A DNA stretch of 64,000 nucleotides from positions 124,001 through 188,000 of the forward strand of contig JBBDLF010000033.1 of assembly GCA_040879025.1 (NCBI GenBank). The letters are read 5' to 3'. The notes beneath the pieces were generated by a model, which saw nothing but the letters and a program-made list of their open reading frames with translations, did not search any database and was not told the DNA's origin. The position numbers were made by a program, and so were the translations under genes. The number at the start of each line of letters is the position of its first letter. Position 1 is the stretch's first letter. This DNA is from JBBDLF01 sp040879025 (lineage in GTDB: Bacteria > Pseudomonadota > Gammaproteobacteria > Pseudomonadales > Pseudohongiellaceae). Positions 50,852-58,355 of the stretch are shown here, piece after piece.

Positions 50852-51907
50852 ATGCTGCCTTCGTTGAAGTCTGTCTCACGCCTGGTGATTCGCTGTCCAA
50901 ACTGGGTGGGCGACATTGTCATGGCTACGCCAGTATTCCGCTGTGTGCGCGACAATTTTCCCGATACCGAAATCGCCGCCCTGATCAGGCCCTATGCCAG
51001 GGGCATTATTGAGGGCGGACCCTGGTTCGACGCTGTTATTGACTGCGATGACAAGGGCGTGAGCGGCACGCTTCGCACCCGTTCGTCACTGCGAGCCTTT
51101 GGTGCCGATGCCGCACTGCTGCTGCCCAATACCACGCACTCCTTCATTACCTGCAAACTGGCCGGCATCCCGCGGATATACGGCTATAGAAGAAACCTGC
51201 GCAGCGCCTGGCTCACCGCCGGTCCGACCCCGGGGAGGGAGGGCAAGGGCTTCAAGCCTGTGCCTATGCAGGATTATTATCTCGAGCTGTGCCGGTTTCT
51301 GGGCCTGACGGTTTCCGGCAGCCCGCATGTCGAATTGACCATCCCCGACGAGGTGGCGGCGAAGGGGGCGCGGCGTTTGCGCGACTATGGCGTGACTGAA
51401 CAGGATTTTGTGATCGGCCTTAATCCGGGCGCCAGTTTCGGCTCATCGAAATGCTGGCCACCGGAGTATTTTGCCGTGTTGGCGGGTCTCCTGCAAAAAT
51501 ACCTGTCGTGCAAATTGCTGCTATTGGCCGGCCCGGGTGAGGAGAAAATTGCCGATGCGATCGTTGCACAAAGCGATGCCGTTATCATCAATACCGCCGG
51601 CGACAAAATTGACCTGGCTGAACTCAAGCCCCTGGTGAAACGTTGCGATCTGTTGATAACCAATGATACCGGGCCACGGCATTACGCGGTCGCGTTCGGC
51701 GTTCCCAACATCGTACTGATGGGACCGACCAACCCGGTATATACCGCCCGGAACATGGAACACACCCTCGTGTTGCGCCGCGACCTCGAATGTTCTCCCT
51801 GTCATAAAAAGGTGTGCCCCTACAGGCATCACGCCTGCATGACCGAAATCACGCCCGAGCTGGTCATGCAACGGACCCTGGACATGCTGAATCAACCCGC
51901 ATCATGA
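50852..51907 (+). CDS. waaF: GT9-family heptosyltransferase (WaaF-like)
   Basis: A 351-residue GT-B enzyme that adds L-glycero-D-manno-heptose to the inner core of lipopolysaccharide. Motifs include IRCPNWVGDIVMATPVFRCVRDNFP at the N-terminus, GLNPGASFGSSKCWPPEYFA near residue 190 (donor site) and LLITNDTGPRHYAVAFGVPNIVLMGPTNP (the ADP-heptose DTGP motif), and the Cys-rich CSPCHKKVCPYRHHACM of heptosyltransferase II. It overlaps the next gene by 4 bp (ATGA). The usual waaC neighbour is not present; the partner is a divergent GT9-like protein. Confidence 0.9.
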   Translation: MLPSLKSVSRLVIRCPNWVGDIVMATPVFRCVRDNFPDTEIAALIRPYARGIIEGGPWFDAVIDCDDKGVSGTLRTRSSLRAFGADAALLLPNTTHSFITCKLAGIPRIYGYRRNLRSAWLTAGPTPGREGKGFKPVPMQDYYLELCRFLGLTVSGSPHVELTIPDEVAAKGARRLRDYGVTEQDFVIGLNPGASFGSSKCWPPEYFAVLAGLLQKYLSCKLLLLAGPGEEKIADAIVAQSDAVIINTAGDKIDLAELKPLVKRCDLLITNDTGPRHYAVAFGVPNIVLMGPTNPVYTARNMEHTLVLRRDLECSPCHKKVCPYRHHACMTEITPELVMQRTLDMLNQPAS

Positions 51908-53391
51908 GGCCGGAATATTACCGTCAGCAATGGAAGGGTTTGCAGATCCGGGAAGCACCCGGAACCGCCGAACTGACTTCTCTTGCAGAACGGGTCGCTT
52001 TCACCTTTATCGACCGTTACCTTTACAGCGACGAGTACAACGCAAACTATATTGAACTGCTCTGCGAGATGGCCACCTTTTCCGCCGACCCCCGGCTCAA
52101 TCAACCGGCGACGGGCGCATTGTTCGGCATCGTGGTGGAACGTCTGTGTGATGATTTTGAGGAACTGCAAACCGAGACCTATAACCGATTGATGTGCCAG
52201 GTAGTCACGTGGATCCGCGGCCTTCCCGAGGGTGCGGAATTGAACAGAAAGCTTGGCGATTTTTCCCTGAATTCCCGGCAACAACTGATCGATCGTATAG
52301 AATCCATTCGCCTGGGTCCCGACGAACCTTTGCCTGAAGGATTTTTTCCTCAAAAAATGCTCGTACTCTCTCGCGTGACTGTCGGTGCGGACGTTGCCAT
52401 TACCACAGTGATCTATCAGAGGCTCAGATCACTGTTTCCTGCCTGCGAGATCGTGATTATTGGTAACGCCAAACTGCGCCAGGTGTTCGCTGAAAGCCCC
52501 GGGGCGAGAATACGTGAACTGCACTACGCCAGGCGCGGTGGGCTGCTTGAACGATTCAATGTGTGGTTGCAACTGCTGGCGGCGGTAAATGAAGAAATCG
52601 CCGGATTGGCGGAGAATGAATATTTGCTTTTTGACCCGGATTCCAGACTCACTCAGTTGGGAGTTCTGCCCCTGGTGCCGGCCTCTGCCTACCGTTTTTT
52701 CAACAGCCGCGGCAAAGAGGGCTATCCGGCCAAAGCGTCCATTTCGGAATTGACGAATTTGTGGCTGACCAAGGTATTGGGCAATCAAGAATTCTGCTAT
52801 CCGAAACTGTGGCCTGCGCAGAGCTCTCTGGAGGCGGCCAAGAGTCTGATTGGCGGCATGGATTCCAGTAATGTCATAACTATCAATCTTGGAGTGGGAG
52901 GCAACCGGCGAAAACGTATTGCCGGATCGTTTGAAATCGATCTGGTGCTCAGTTTACTGCTCGATCCCGCAACCAGGATTATCCTTGATATGGGCTATGG
53001 TGATGAGGAGCGACAGCGCTGCCGACGGATCATTGCCGCGACGGCAGACGCCGGATACGCCGTCGGTTTCTACACTTTCGGAAACGGAAAAAGGCTCGAT
53101 TCGAATTGCAGGCTGCTGGGCGTGGAGTGTGATGTCGGCGAGATCGCGGCGTTGATCACTTCTAGCCAGGAATTCATCGGTTACGATTCCGCCTGCCAGC
53201 ACATCGCCGCCGCGCAGGGTGTAAGGACCTATACGTTGTTTGCCGGCAGCAATAATGTAAAATTCATCAGGCGCTGGCATGCCTGCGGTACCAACACCAG
53301 CGAGATCGTTTTTGTGGATACCCTGTCCCAGGACAGAGAGGTGAACAGCACTGAAATTATCGCACGGCTGTTGGATCTTCGCAGGCCGTAG
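51904..53391 (+). CDS. GT9-like glycosyltransferase with N-terminal extension
   Basis: A 495-residue protein whose second half (about residues 145-490) has a heptosyltransferase-like GT-B pattern: KMLVLSRVTVGADVAITTVIYQRLRSLFP, VITINLGVGGNRRKRIAGSFE and FIGYDSACQHIAAAQGVRTYTLFAGSN (in place of the DTGP motif: YDSAC). The first 130 residues are a helical domain I do not recognise. The ATG at 51904 overlaps the waaF stop, so the two are coupled; the frame extends 30 codons earlier inside waaF. Loss of the canonical DTGP suggests a different sugar donor or acceptor. Confidence 0.78.
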   Translation: MRPEYYRQQWKGLQIREAPGTAELTSLAERVAFTFIDRYLYSDEYNANYIELLCEMATFSADPRLNQPATGALFGIVVERLCDDFEELQTETYNRLMCQVVTWIRGLPEGAELNRKLGDFSLNSRQQLIDRIESIRLGPDEPLPEGFFPQKMLVLSRVTVGADVAITTVIYQRLRSLFPACEIVIIGNAKLRQVFAESPGARIRELHYARRGGLLERFNVWLQLLAAVNEEIAGLAENEYLLFDPDSRLTQLGVLPLVPASAYRFFNSRGKEGYPAKASISELTNLWLTKVLGNQEFCYPKLWPAQSSLEAAKSLIGGMDSSNVITINLGVGGNRRKRIAGSFEIDLVLSLLLDPATRIILDMGYGDEERQRCRRIIAATADAGYAVGFYTFGNGKRLDSNCRLLGVECDVGEIAALITSSQEFIGYDSACQHIAAAQGVRTYTLFAGSNNVKFIRRWHACGTNTSEIVFVDTLSQDREVNSTEIIARLLDLRRP

Positions 53392-53471
53392 CGGGTACGG
53401 AAGCCGTAGTCAGGTTTCAGCATTACCCGGACAAATTGCTCGAAGATGATTCAGGAAGCCTCTGGCCCACA

Positions 53472-54560
53472 CTATGGCCGTTGCTGGGACTGCTTGCGGT
53501 ATTCCGAGGGAGTCACACCTGTTATTTCCCGAAATGCATTATTGAATGGCGTGATGGACTGGTAGCCTACCGAAAGGGCTATGGTCAGCACCGGCAGGTT
53601 CCGGTTTTTGCCATCCGCCAATACACTGCTGGCCTCTTCAATACGGTACTTGTGTAACATCGCGTTGAAATTACGAAACCCCAGCTGTTTGTGAATAAAC
53701 GCCCTCAGGCGGTACTCGGGGAGATTAAGTTTTTTTGCCAGTGAAGAAATTGTCAAGCCTGCTTCGCGGTACAGTTTGCCGTCCCGGAAGACTCTGTTGA
53801 AACCCTCGGCGTCGAACGTCACCATGTTTTCCGGTGCGTTTTCGTCACCGGAGTCAGTCACCTTACTGATGACCCGGCTCAGTGACACATAGTCGAATCG
53901 CATCGCGGCCACGAGCAATCCCAGCGCAATCAACGCTATCGACCACACGATGACAGCCTGTACAACGCCGTAACCGGGCGCGTCGCTGGACAACAGGAAA
54001 TTTTCCAGAAACACGATAACAAAAATCAAAATGCCCTGAACCGTAATGGTAAACCAACGCAAGGCCCGTCTGGCTTCCACCAGGTCCGCGCGCCAGCCTT
54101 TTAATGTCCAGTAAACGCCCAAGCCGGCAAAGGTCAGTTGCAGTATGTCCAGGGTCGTTTCCATCAGCGTCATGGACCGGGAATCTTCGACGCCTCGAAT
54201 GCCCAAAACCAGATCGAGCATTACCTGAAGAGCAAAACCCAGAGCGAATATAAAAGGGAACTTGCGATCTTCCTGAAAAACCAGGAAACAATAGATCATG
54301 AAGAGTCCGGGGATGGCATTGCTGCCGGTCTGAGTCAGCAGGTTCCAGCTGCCGGGATTGATCCGCCACAGCGGATCGATGTGAGGTGCGGCCATGCCGT
54401 TGATAAGGTAGAAACCGATGAATACCGCCAGGACCGCGAATACCCGGGTATGCGTTGCCCGGGGTTCTGCTTTCAGAAACCCCACGGCCAACAGCAGAAC
54501 GCTCAGAATGGCTGTTATATGGGCGGCGAAGAGTAGCAAAGGATTGAGCACGTTGATCAC
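53472..54560 (-). CDS. Membrane-tethered AraC-family transcriptional regulator
   Basis: A 362-residue protein with about seven hydrophobic helices (residues 5-225) followed by a cytoplasmic AraC DNA-binding domain (about 255-360): LTISSLAKKLNLPEYRLRAFIHKQLG as the first helix-turn-helix and LPVLTIALSVGYQSITPFNNAFREITGVTPSEYRKQ as the second plus signature. It probably senses a membrane or extracellular cue and controls target genes while anchored in the inner membrane. No adjacent gene is an obvious target. It reads away from the heme A synthase gene, whose end is 103 bp upstream on the same strand. Confidence 0.88.
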   Translation of the reverse strand: MINVLNPLLLFAAHITAILSVLLLAVGFLKAEPRATHTRVFAVLAVFIGFYLINGMAAPHIDPLWRINPGSWNLLTQTGSNAIPGLFMIYCFLVFQEDRKFPFIFALGFALQVMLDLVLGIRGVEDSRSMTLMETTLDILQLTFAGLGVYWTLKGWRADLVEARRALRWFTITVQGILIFVIVFLENFLLSSDAPGYGVVQAVIVWSIALIALGLLVAAMRFDYVSLSRVISKVTDSGDENAPENMVTFDAEGFNRVFRDGKLYREAGLTISSLAKKLNLPEYRLRAFIHKQLGFRNFNAMLHKYRIEEASSVLADGKNRNLPVLTIALSVGYQSITPFNNAFREITGVTPSEYRKQSQQRP

Positions 54561-54610
54561 TCATACGAAAAAGCGGATTTGACGATAACCGATCATTTCT
54601 ACAAAAGCAA

Positions 54611-54645
54611 AACCCTGTAGCCCGCGGACTGCTCGCGGGTTTGCT
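54611..54645 (-). terminator. Possible terminator after ctaA
   Basis: Inverted repeat CCCGCG/CGCGGG (54621-54626 and 54634-54639) inside outer arms AAACCC/GGGTTT, read on the minus strand toward a T-rich stretch. The T run is interrupted, so the call is weak. Confidence 0.35.
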
Positions 54646-54663
54646 GCCGGGGGTGCATTTCAT

Positions 54664-55659
54664 TCACACAACGCGCGGCTGGGATTCCCTGCGGGAATGA
54701 CGATAACTCATCCATATCATGAATTGCAGACCGAACATCAGCGATGCGGCAAGCAGGTGGGTCGGCTGTATCAGCGCCGGCATGCCCAGGTGCCCCAAAG
54801 TAGCACCGGAGAGCACCGCCAGTCCGATAACGGCTACCAGGGCCAGGGCATATCGACTCAAACTGTGTTGCCAGCCGATTGATCGCAGCAGCAGAATGGC
54901 CAACCAAAGGTTTGCCAGCAGGACCACTGCTGAAAAGCTGCGATGAACATAAAAAAACCACGGCATGAATTCCACCCAGCGACTTCTGTACTCCTCTCCC
55001 TGGGCGCGGCTGATCAGGTCGGTCATTTCCCTCACCTGGGTACCAAGGGTAATCTGGATCAGGCTAAGCACGATGACAATATAGAGCCACATTTTAAAGC
55101 GGGGGTCGATGCCGGTCACCGGGTTCGCCGCCATCATTCCCTTGCGCGACTGGGCCAGGGCATAGAGCAGGGTGGCGACAATCGCCAGCGCCATAAGCAT
55201 ATGCACTGTGATCATTCCCGGCTGAAGATTGGAGGCGACAACCCTGGCGCCGAGCCATCCCTGAAAACCCACCATCAGAAACGCGGCCACGGACGCCAAA
55301 AATATCCGCCTGTCATGTTTCCGGCAATACCAGGAAAGTACTGCGGTGAGAAATATCAACAGGCCGATAGTGACACCCACCAGTCGATTGGCGTATTCGG
55401 TCCAGGTTTTAACGACGTTGAAACGCGTGTCGGCATAACCCAGATCAGCATAAGTCTGCTGATAATTCGCCGGTAGCTGCGCTTCACTGACAGGAGGCAC
55501 CCACCGCCCAAAGCAGGTTGGCCAGTCCGGACAACCCATGCCGGCACCGCTGGCACGGACGGTTGCGCCTACCAGAATCAGAAAGTAGACTGCCGCCAGA
55601 GTGATCCACGCCATTCTGCGGTAACGTTGCAAAGCTGTCGCCTGGCTGATGTCGTTCAT
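54664..55659 (-). CDS. ctaA: Heme A synthase (CtaA/COX15)
   Basis: A 331-residue inner-membrane protein with eight helices that oxidises the heme O methyl group to heme A for cytochrome c oxidase. Features are GAGMGCPDWPTCFGRW in the first loop, TVHMLMALAIVATLLYAL, FFYVHRSFSAVVLLANLW and PTHLLAASLMFGLQFMIWM, which carry three of the four conserved heme-ligand histidines. The motif that usually reads EYxHR reads EYANR here, so one of the four is Asn. The ctaB and cox genes are not in the window. It follows a lytic transglycosylase gene by 105 bp. Confidence 0.9.
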   Translation of the reverse strand: MNDISQATALQRYRRMAWITLAAVYFLILVGATVRASGAGMGCPDWPTCFGRWVPPVSEAQLPANYQQTYADLGYADTRFNVVKTWTEYANRLVGVTIGLLIFLTAVLSWYCRKHDRRIFLASVAAFLMVGFQGWLGARVVASNLQPGMITVHMLMALAIVATLLYALAQSRKGMMAANPVTGIDPRFKMWLYIVIVLSLIQITLGTQVREMTDLISRAQGEEYRSRWVEFMPWFFYVHRSFSAVVLLANLWLAILLLRSIGWQHSLSRYALALVAVIGLAVLSGATLGHLGMPALIQPTHLLAASLMFGLQFMIWMSYRHSRRESQPRVV

Positions 55660-55764
55660 CCGTTAGTGTTTACTGATGGGGGGTCACCGGGATCCGGGTT
55701 GATGAAACAAAACGGGGCAAGCATACCCCGAGCGCCGCGAGCCCTCGTCACCGGGGACCGGACA

Positions 55765-56979
55765 CTAGTCGCGATTCCGCAGTTGTTCGAGTAGTTCGTA
55801 TGAAGCGTAGCCATCCATCGGTACATTCCTGGTCTGTTGAAACTCACGTATTGCGGTGCGGGTTTGCGAACCGAGGATGCCGTCAACAGGACCCGCATCA
55901 AAACCGCTGTTGTTAAGACTTTCCTGCAATTCCAGCACATCGGCCCGACTCAAAGCCCGTTCGTCCATCGGCATTCGCTGTATTCCACCGCCGCCGGTAA
56001 GACGATCCGCCAGATGACCGACCGCTATGGCATAGAAAATGGAGCGGTTCCAGACCATTGTGGTTCTGAAATTGTTATAGACGAGAAAAGCGGGACCGGC
56101 GGCACCCGCGGGCAGGACCAGAGACGCCGGCATTTCAGCGACCGGAAGCCGGGAACCATCAACCTGGGTAACGCCCGCGTCGCTCCACTCGTTCACGGTT
56201 TTACGGACACCAGTGCCGGAAAGGCTGAAATCAAAATCCTCCGGCAGCATGACTTCCCTCCCCCACCTTTCGTCGCCTCTCCATCCGGAACTGGACAGAA
56301 AATTGGCCGCGGAGTGAAAGATATCAGGCAGACTGTTCCAGATGTCAATGCGACCGTCACCATCGCCGTCCACGGCGTAATTGGCGAACGTGGATGGCAT
56401 GAATTGCAACTGGCCCATTGCACCGGCCCAGGAACCGGTCATGCGCGACGCTGCAATGTGACCGGCATCGATAATCTGCAGTGCCGTTAACAATTCCTGA
56501 CGAAAGAAATCGGCGCGCCGTGGATCGTAAGCCAGCGTCGCCAGTGCCTCAAGTACAGTAAACCCGCCGGTCGCTGCGCCAAAGTTACTCTCCAGCGCCC
56601 AGAATGCCACCAGGTATTGAGGCTGTACGCCGTAGTGCCGCTGCACTTCGCCGAGCAGCGCGTTGTGCTGCTGCAACAGCGAACGCCCCCTGTCGATCTG
56701 ATTTGGAGAAATCCGGAGCGTGGTATAACGGGTGAAAGTCTGTACGAACTCGGGTTGGCTGCGGTCCAACTCCATTACCCGCTCCAGCGGGTGTATCTCG
56801 TCCAGGGCCGCCAGAGTGGAATCGCCAATCCCCAGTTGCCGCGCCTCAAGCCTGAGTTCACCGAGCCAGTCGCTGAATGTCTGAAGCGGCTCCAGCGGGG
56901 GTTGCTGGGCATGCAAAGGGGATACTGCAAAAGCAGCGGTAAATCCTAAAAGGTGTAGGAATTTCATAGCGCGCATCAT
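55765..56979 (-). CDS. Membrane-bound-type lytic murein transglycosylase B family, with peptidoglycan-binding domain
   Basis: A 404-residue exported muramidase. After a signal peptide (MKFLHLLGFTAAFAVSPLHAQQ) comes the SLT2 catalytic domain (about residues 30-320) with the catalytic Glu in VAFWALESNFGAATG and SWAGAMGQLQFMPSTFANYAVDGDGDGRIDIW, then a C-terminal PG_binding_1 domain (about 340-400; LQESLNNSGFDAGPVDGILGSQTRTAIREFQ). No lipobox is present, so it is periplasmic rather than lipidated. ATG codons at 56979, 56976 and 56967 are all possible; none has a strong ribosome site, and the last fits the signal peptide best. Confidence 0.92.
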   Translation of the reverse strand: MMRAMKFLHLLGFTAAFAVSPLHAQQPPLEPLQTFSDWLGELRLEARQLGIGDSTLAALDEIHPLERVMELDRSQPEFVQTFTRYTTLRISPNQIDRGRSLLQQHNALLGEVQRHYGVQPQYLVAFWALESNFGAATGGFTVLEALATLAYDPRRADFFRQELLTALQIIDAGHIAASRMTGSWAGAMGQLQFMPSTFANYAVDGDGDGRIDIWNSLPDIFHSAANFLSSSGWRGDERWGREVMLPEDFDFSLSGTGVRKTVNEWSDAGVTQVDGSRLPVAEMPASLVLPAGAAGPAFLVYNNFRTTMVWNRSIFYAIAVGHLADRLTGGGGIQRMPMDERALSRADVLELQESLNNSGFDAGPVDGILGSQTRTAIREFQQTRNVPMDGYASYELLEQLRNRD

Positions 56980-57056
56980 AAATGAAATTTGATGCGATAG
57001 ACAATCTGAATTCGGGCCCGGCTCTATCAGTGATTATGACTCTGTTACTGCCGCAC

Positions 57057-57467
57057 TCAGCAATTCAGCGCTTCGGTACCGGGACCGTTGAGCCACTGGG
57101 AACGCTCCGATTGATCTATGAATCGCTGAAATGCCTGCTCGTCCTTGCCGGAAACCTCGCCAAAATCAAGCCCGAGGTGGTAACAGTCCTGACTAAGGCG
57201 ACGGCAATAGGACACCGCACAGGACAATCTAAGTGAAGTCTTCCTGCCCCCCGGCTGCGGCAGGCTGAACGCGATGTCCATCGGCGGATACATGCCGGCC
57301 TCATTTTTATTGCTTGTCAGATACTGGATAAGCTGGTGACGGCATTCCAGTTGCGCGCCGGTTGGAGACACGTTCAGCAACAGCGCCGGTCTGCTTTCCT
57401 GTTCCAGGAACAGCTCGACATCACCATTGAGGAGAACCCGTGGGTATCTGCGTCGCTCTTTATTCAT
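57057..57467 (-). CDS. PilZ-domain protein
   Basis: A 136-residue protein made almost entirely of a PilZ beta-barrel. The c-di-GMP motifs are RRRYPRV (RxxxR) near residue 5 and NVSPTGAQL ([D/N]xSxxG) about 22 residues later, so binding of c-di-GMP is likely. The ATG at 57467 (MNKERRRYPRV) places the first motif at the start, as is usual; upstream in-frame codons have no ribosome site. It is divergent from an ABC exporter operon and 90 bp upstream of the transglycosylase gene on the same strand. Confidence 0.85.
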   Translation of the reverse strand: MNKERRRYPRVLLNGDVELFLEQESRPALLLNVSPTGAQLECRHQLIQYLTSNKNEAGMYPPMDIAFSLPQPGGRKTSLRLSCAVSYCRRLSQDCYHLGLDFGEVSGKDEQAFQRFIDQSERSQWLNGPGTEALNC

Positions 57468-57616
57468 GACCTTCACTGATTTCAATGGCCCGGAAGGTGT
57501 TACCATAGGGCCAAATGTACTTTTTCGCAAACGATTTAGTGCGTAATTCTTGATCTGGCGCACATTTTACCGGCTCTTCCAGAAGTCATCAGTGTGCGAC
57601 CCTCCGGAATTCAGTC

Positions 57617-58351
57617 ATGTATGAACCGGCCCTGCAACATCAGTCAGCACCAACAGTGCTGTCGACGCGCGACCTGTGCAAGGTGTACAAAATGGGTGAA
57701 ATGGAAGTGCAGGCCCTGCGCAATGTCGATGTTGATCTGAAGGAAGGCGAATTAACCGTACTATTGGGCGCGTCGGGAAGCGGAAAATCGACCCTGCTCA
57801 ACATCCTCGGCGGCCTGGATGTCCCCTCTTCCGGAACGGTCAGTTATTTAAATACCAACCTGGCGGAATTCACCAACCACCAACTGACTGATTATCGACG
57901 ATTGCATGTCGGGTTTGTCTTTCAGTTCTACAACCTGATATCCAGCCTCACTGCCAGAGAGAACGTCGCGCTGGTGAGCGAAATAGCGGCAAACCCGATG
58001 ACGCCCGAAGAGGCCCTGGAGTTGGTGGGGCTCACCAATCGCCTGGACCATTTCCCCGCCCAGCTCTCTGGCGGAGAACAACAGCGTGTCGCGATTGCCC
58101 GGGCTGTCGCCAAGCGCCCCCAGGTTCTTCTGTGTGACGAGCCCACCGGAGCTCTGGACTCGAAAACCGGCAAACTGGTGCTTTCTGTCATTAACGAGAT
58201 CAACCAGACCCTGGGTACCACAACCGCTATTATTACGCATAACGCCGCCATAGCGGGGCTCGGCGACGCAGTGATTCATATGAGCAGCGGACAAATCGCC
58301 GAAAAAACCCGGAACGCGGTCCGCTCCGATATCGAGTCCATCGAATGGTAG
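57617..58351 (+). CDS. MacB/LolD-type ABC transporter ATP-binding protein
   Basis: A 244-residue ATPase: Walker A LLGASGSGKSTLLNILGGLDVP, Q-loop GFVFQFYNLI, signature LSGGEQQRVAIARAVA and Walker B VLLCDEPTGALDS. The 'VYKMGEMEVQALRNVDVDLKEGE' opening is typical of the MacB/LolD branch that works with FtsX-like permeases. It starts an operon with a two-domain permease (4-bp gap) and an HlyD-like adaptor, which resembles the DevBCA and MacAB systems that export lipids, peptides or antibiotics across both membranes. Confidence 0.94.
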   Translation: MYEPALQHQSAPTVLSTRDLCKVYKMGEMEVQALRNVDVDLKEGELTVLLGASGSGKSTLLNILGGLDVPSSGTVSYLNTNLAEFTNHQLTDYRRLHVGFVFQFYNLISSLTARENVALVSEIAANPMTPEEALELVGLTNRLDHFPAQLSGGEQQRVAIARAVAKRPQVLLCDEPTGALDSKTGKLVLSVINEINQTLGTTTAIITHNAAIAGLGDAVIHMSSGQIAEKTRNAVRSDIESIEW

Positions 58352-58355
58352 GCCT

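Noticed and set aside
53452..53466. Fifth copy of the CTAGGGARCCTCTGA repeat
   Set aside because: The sequence CAGGAAGCCTCTGGCC matches only part of the motif and lacks CTAG.
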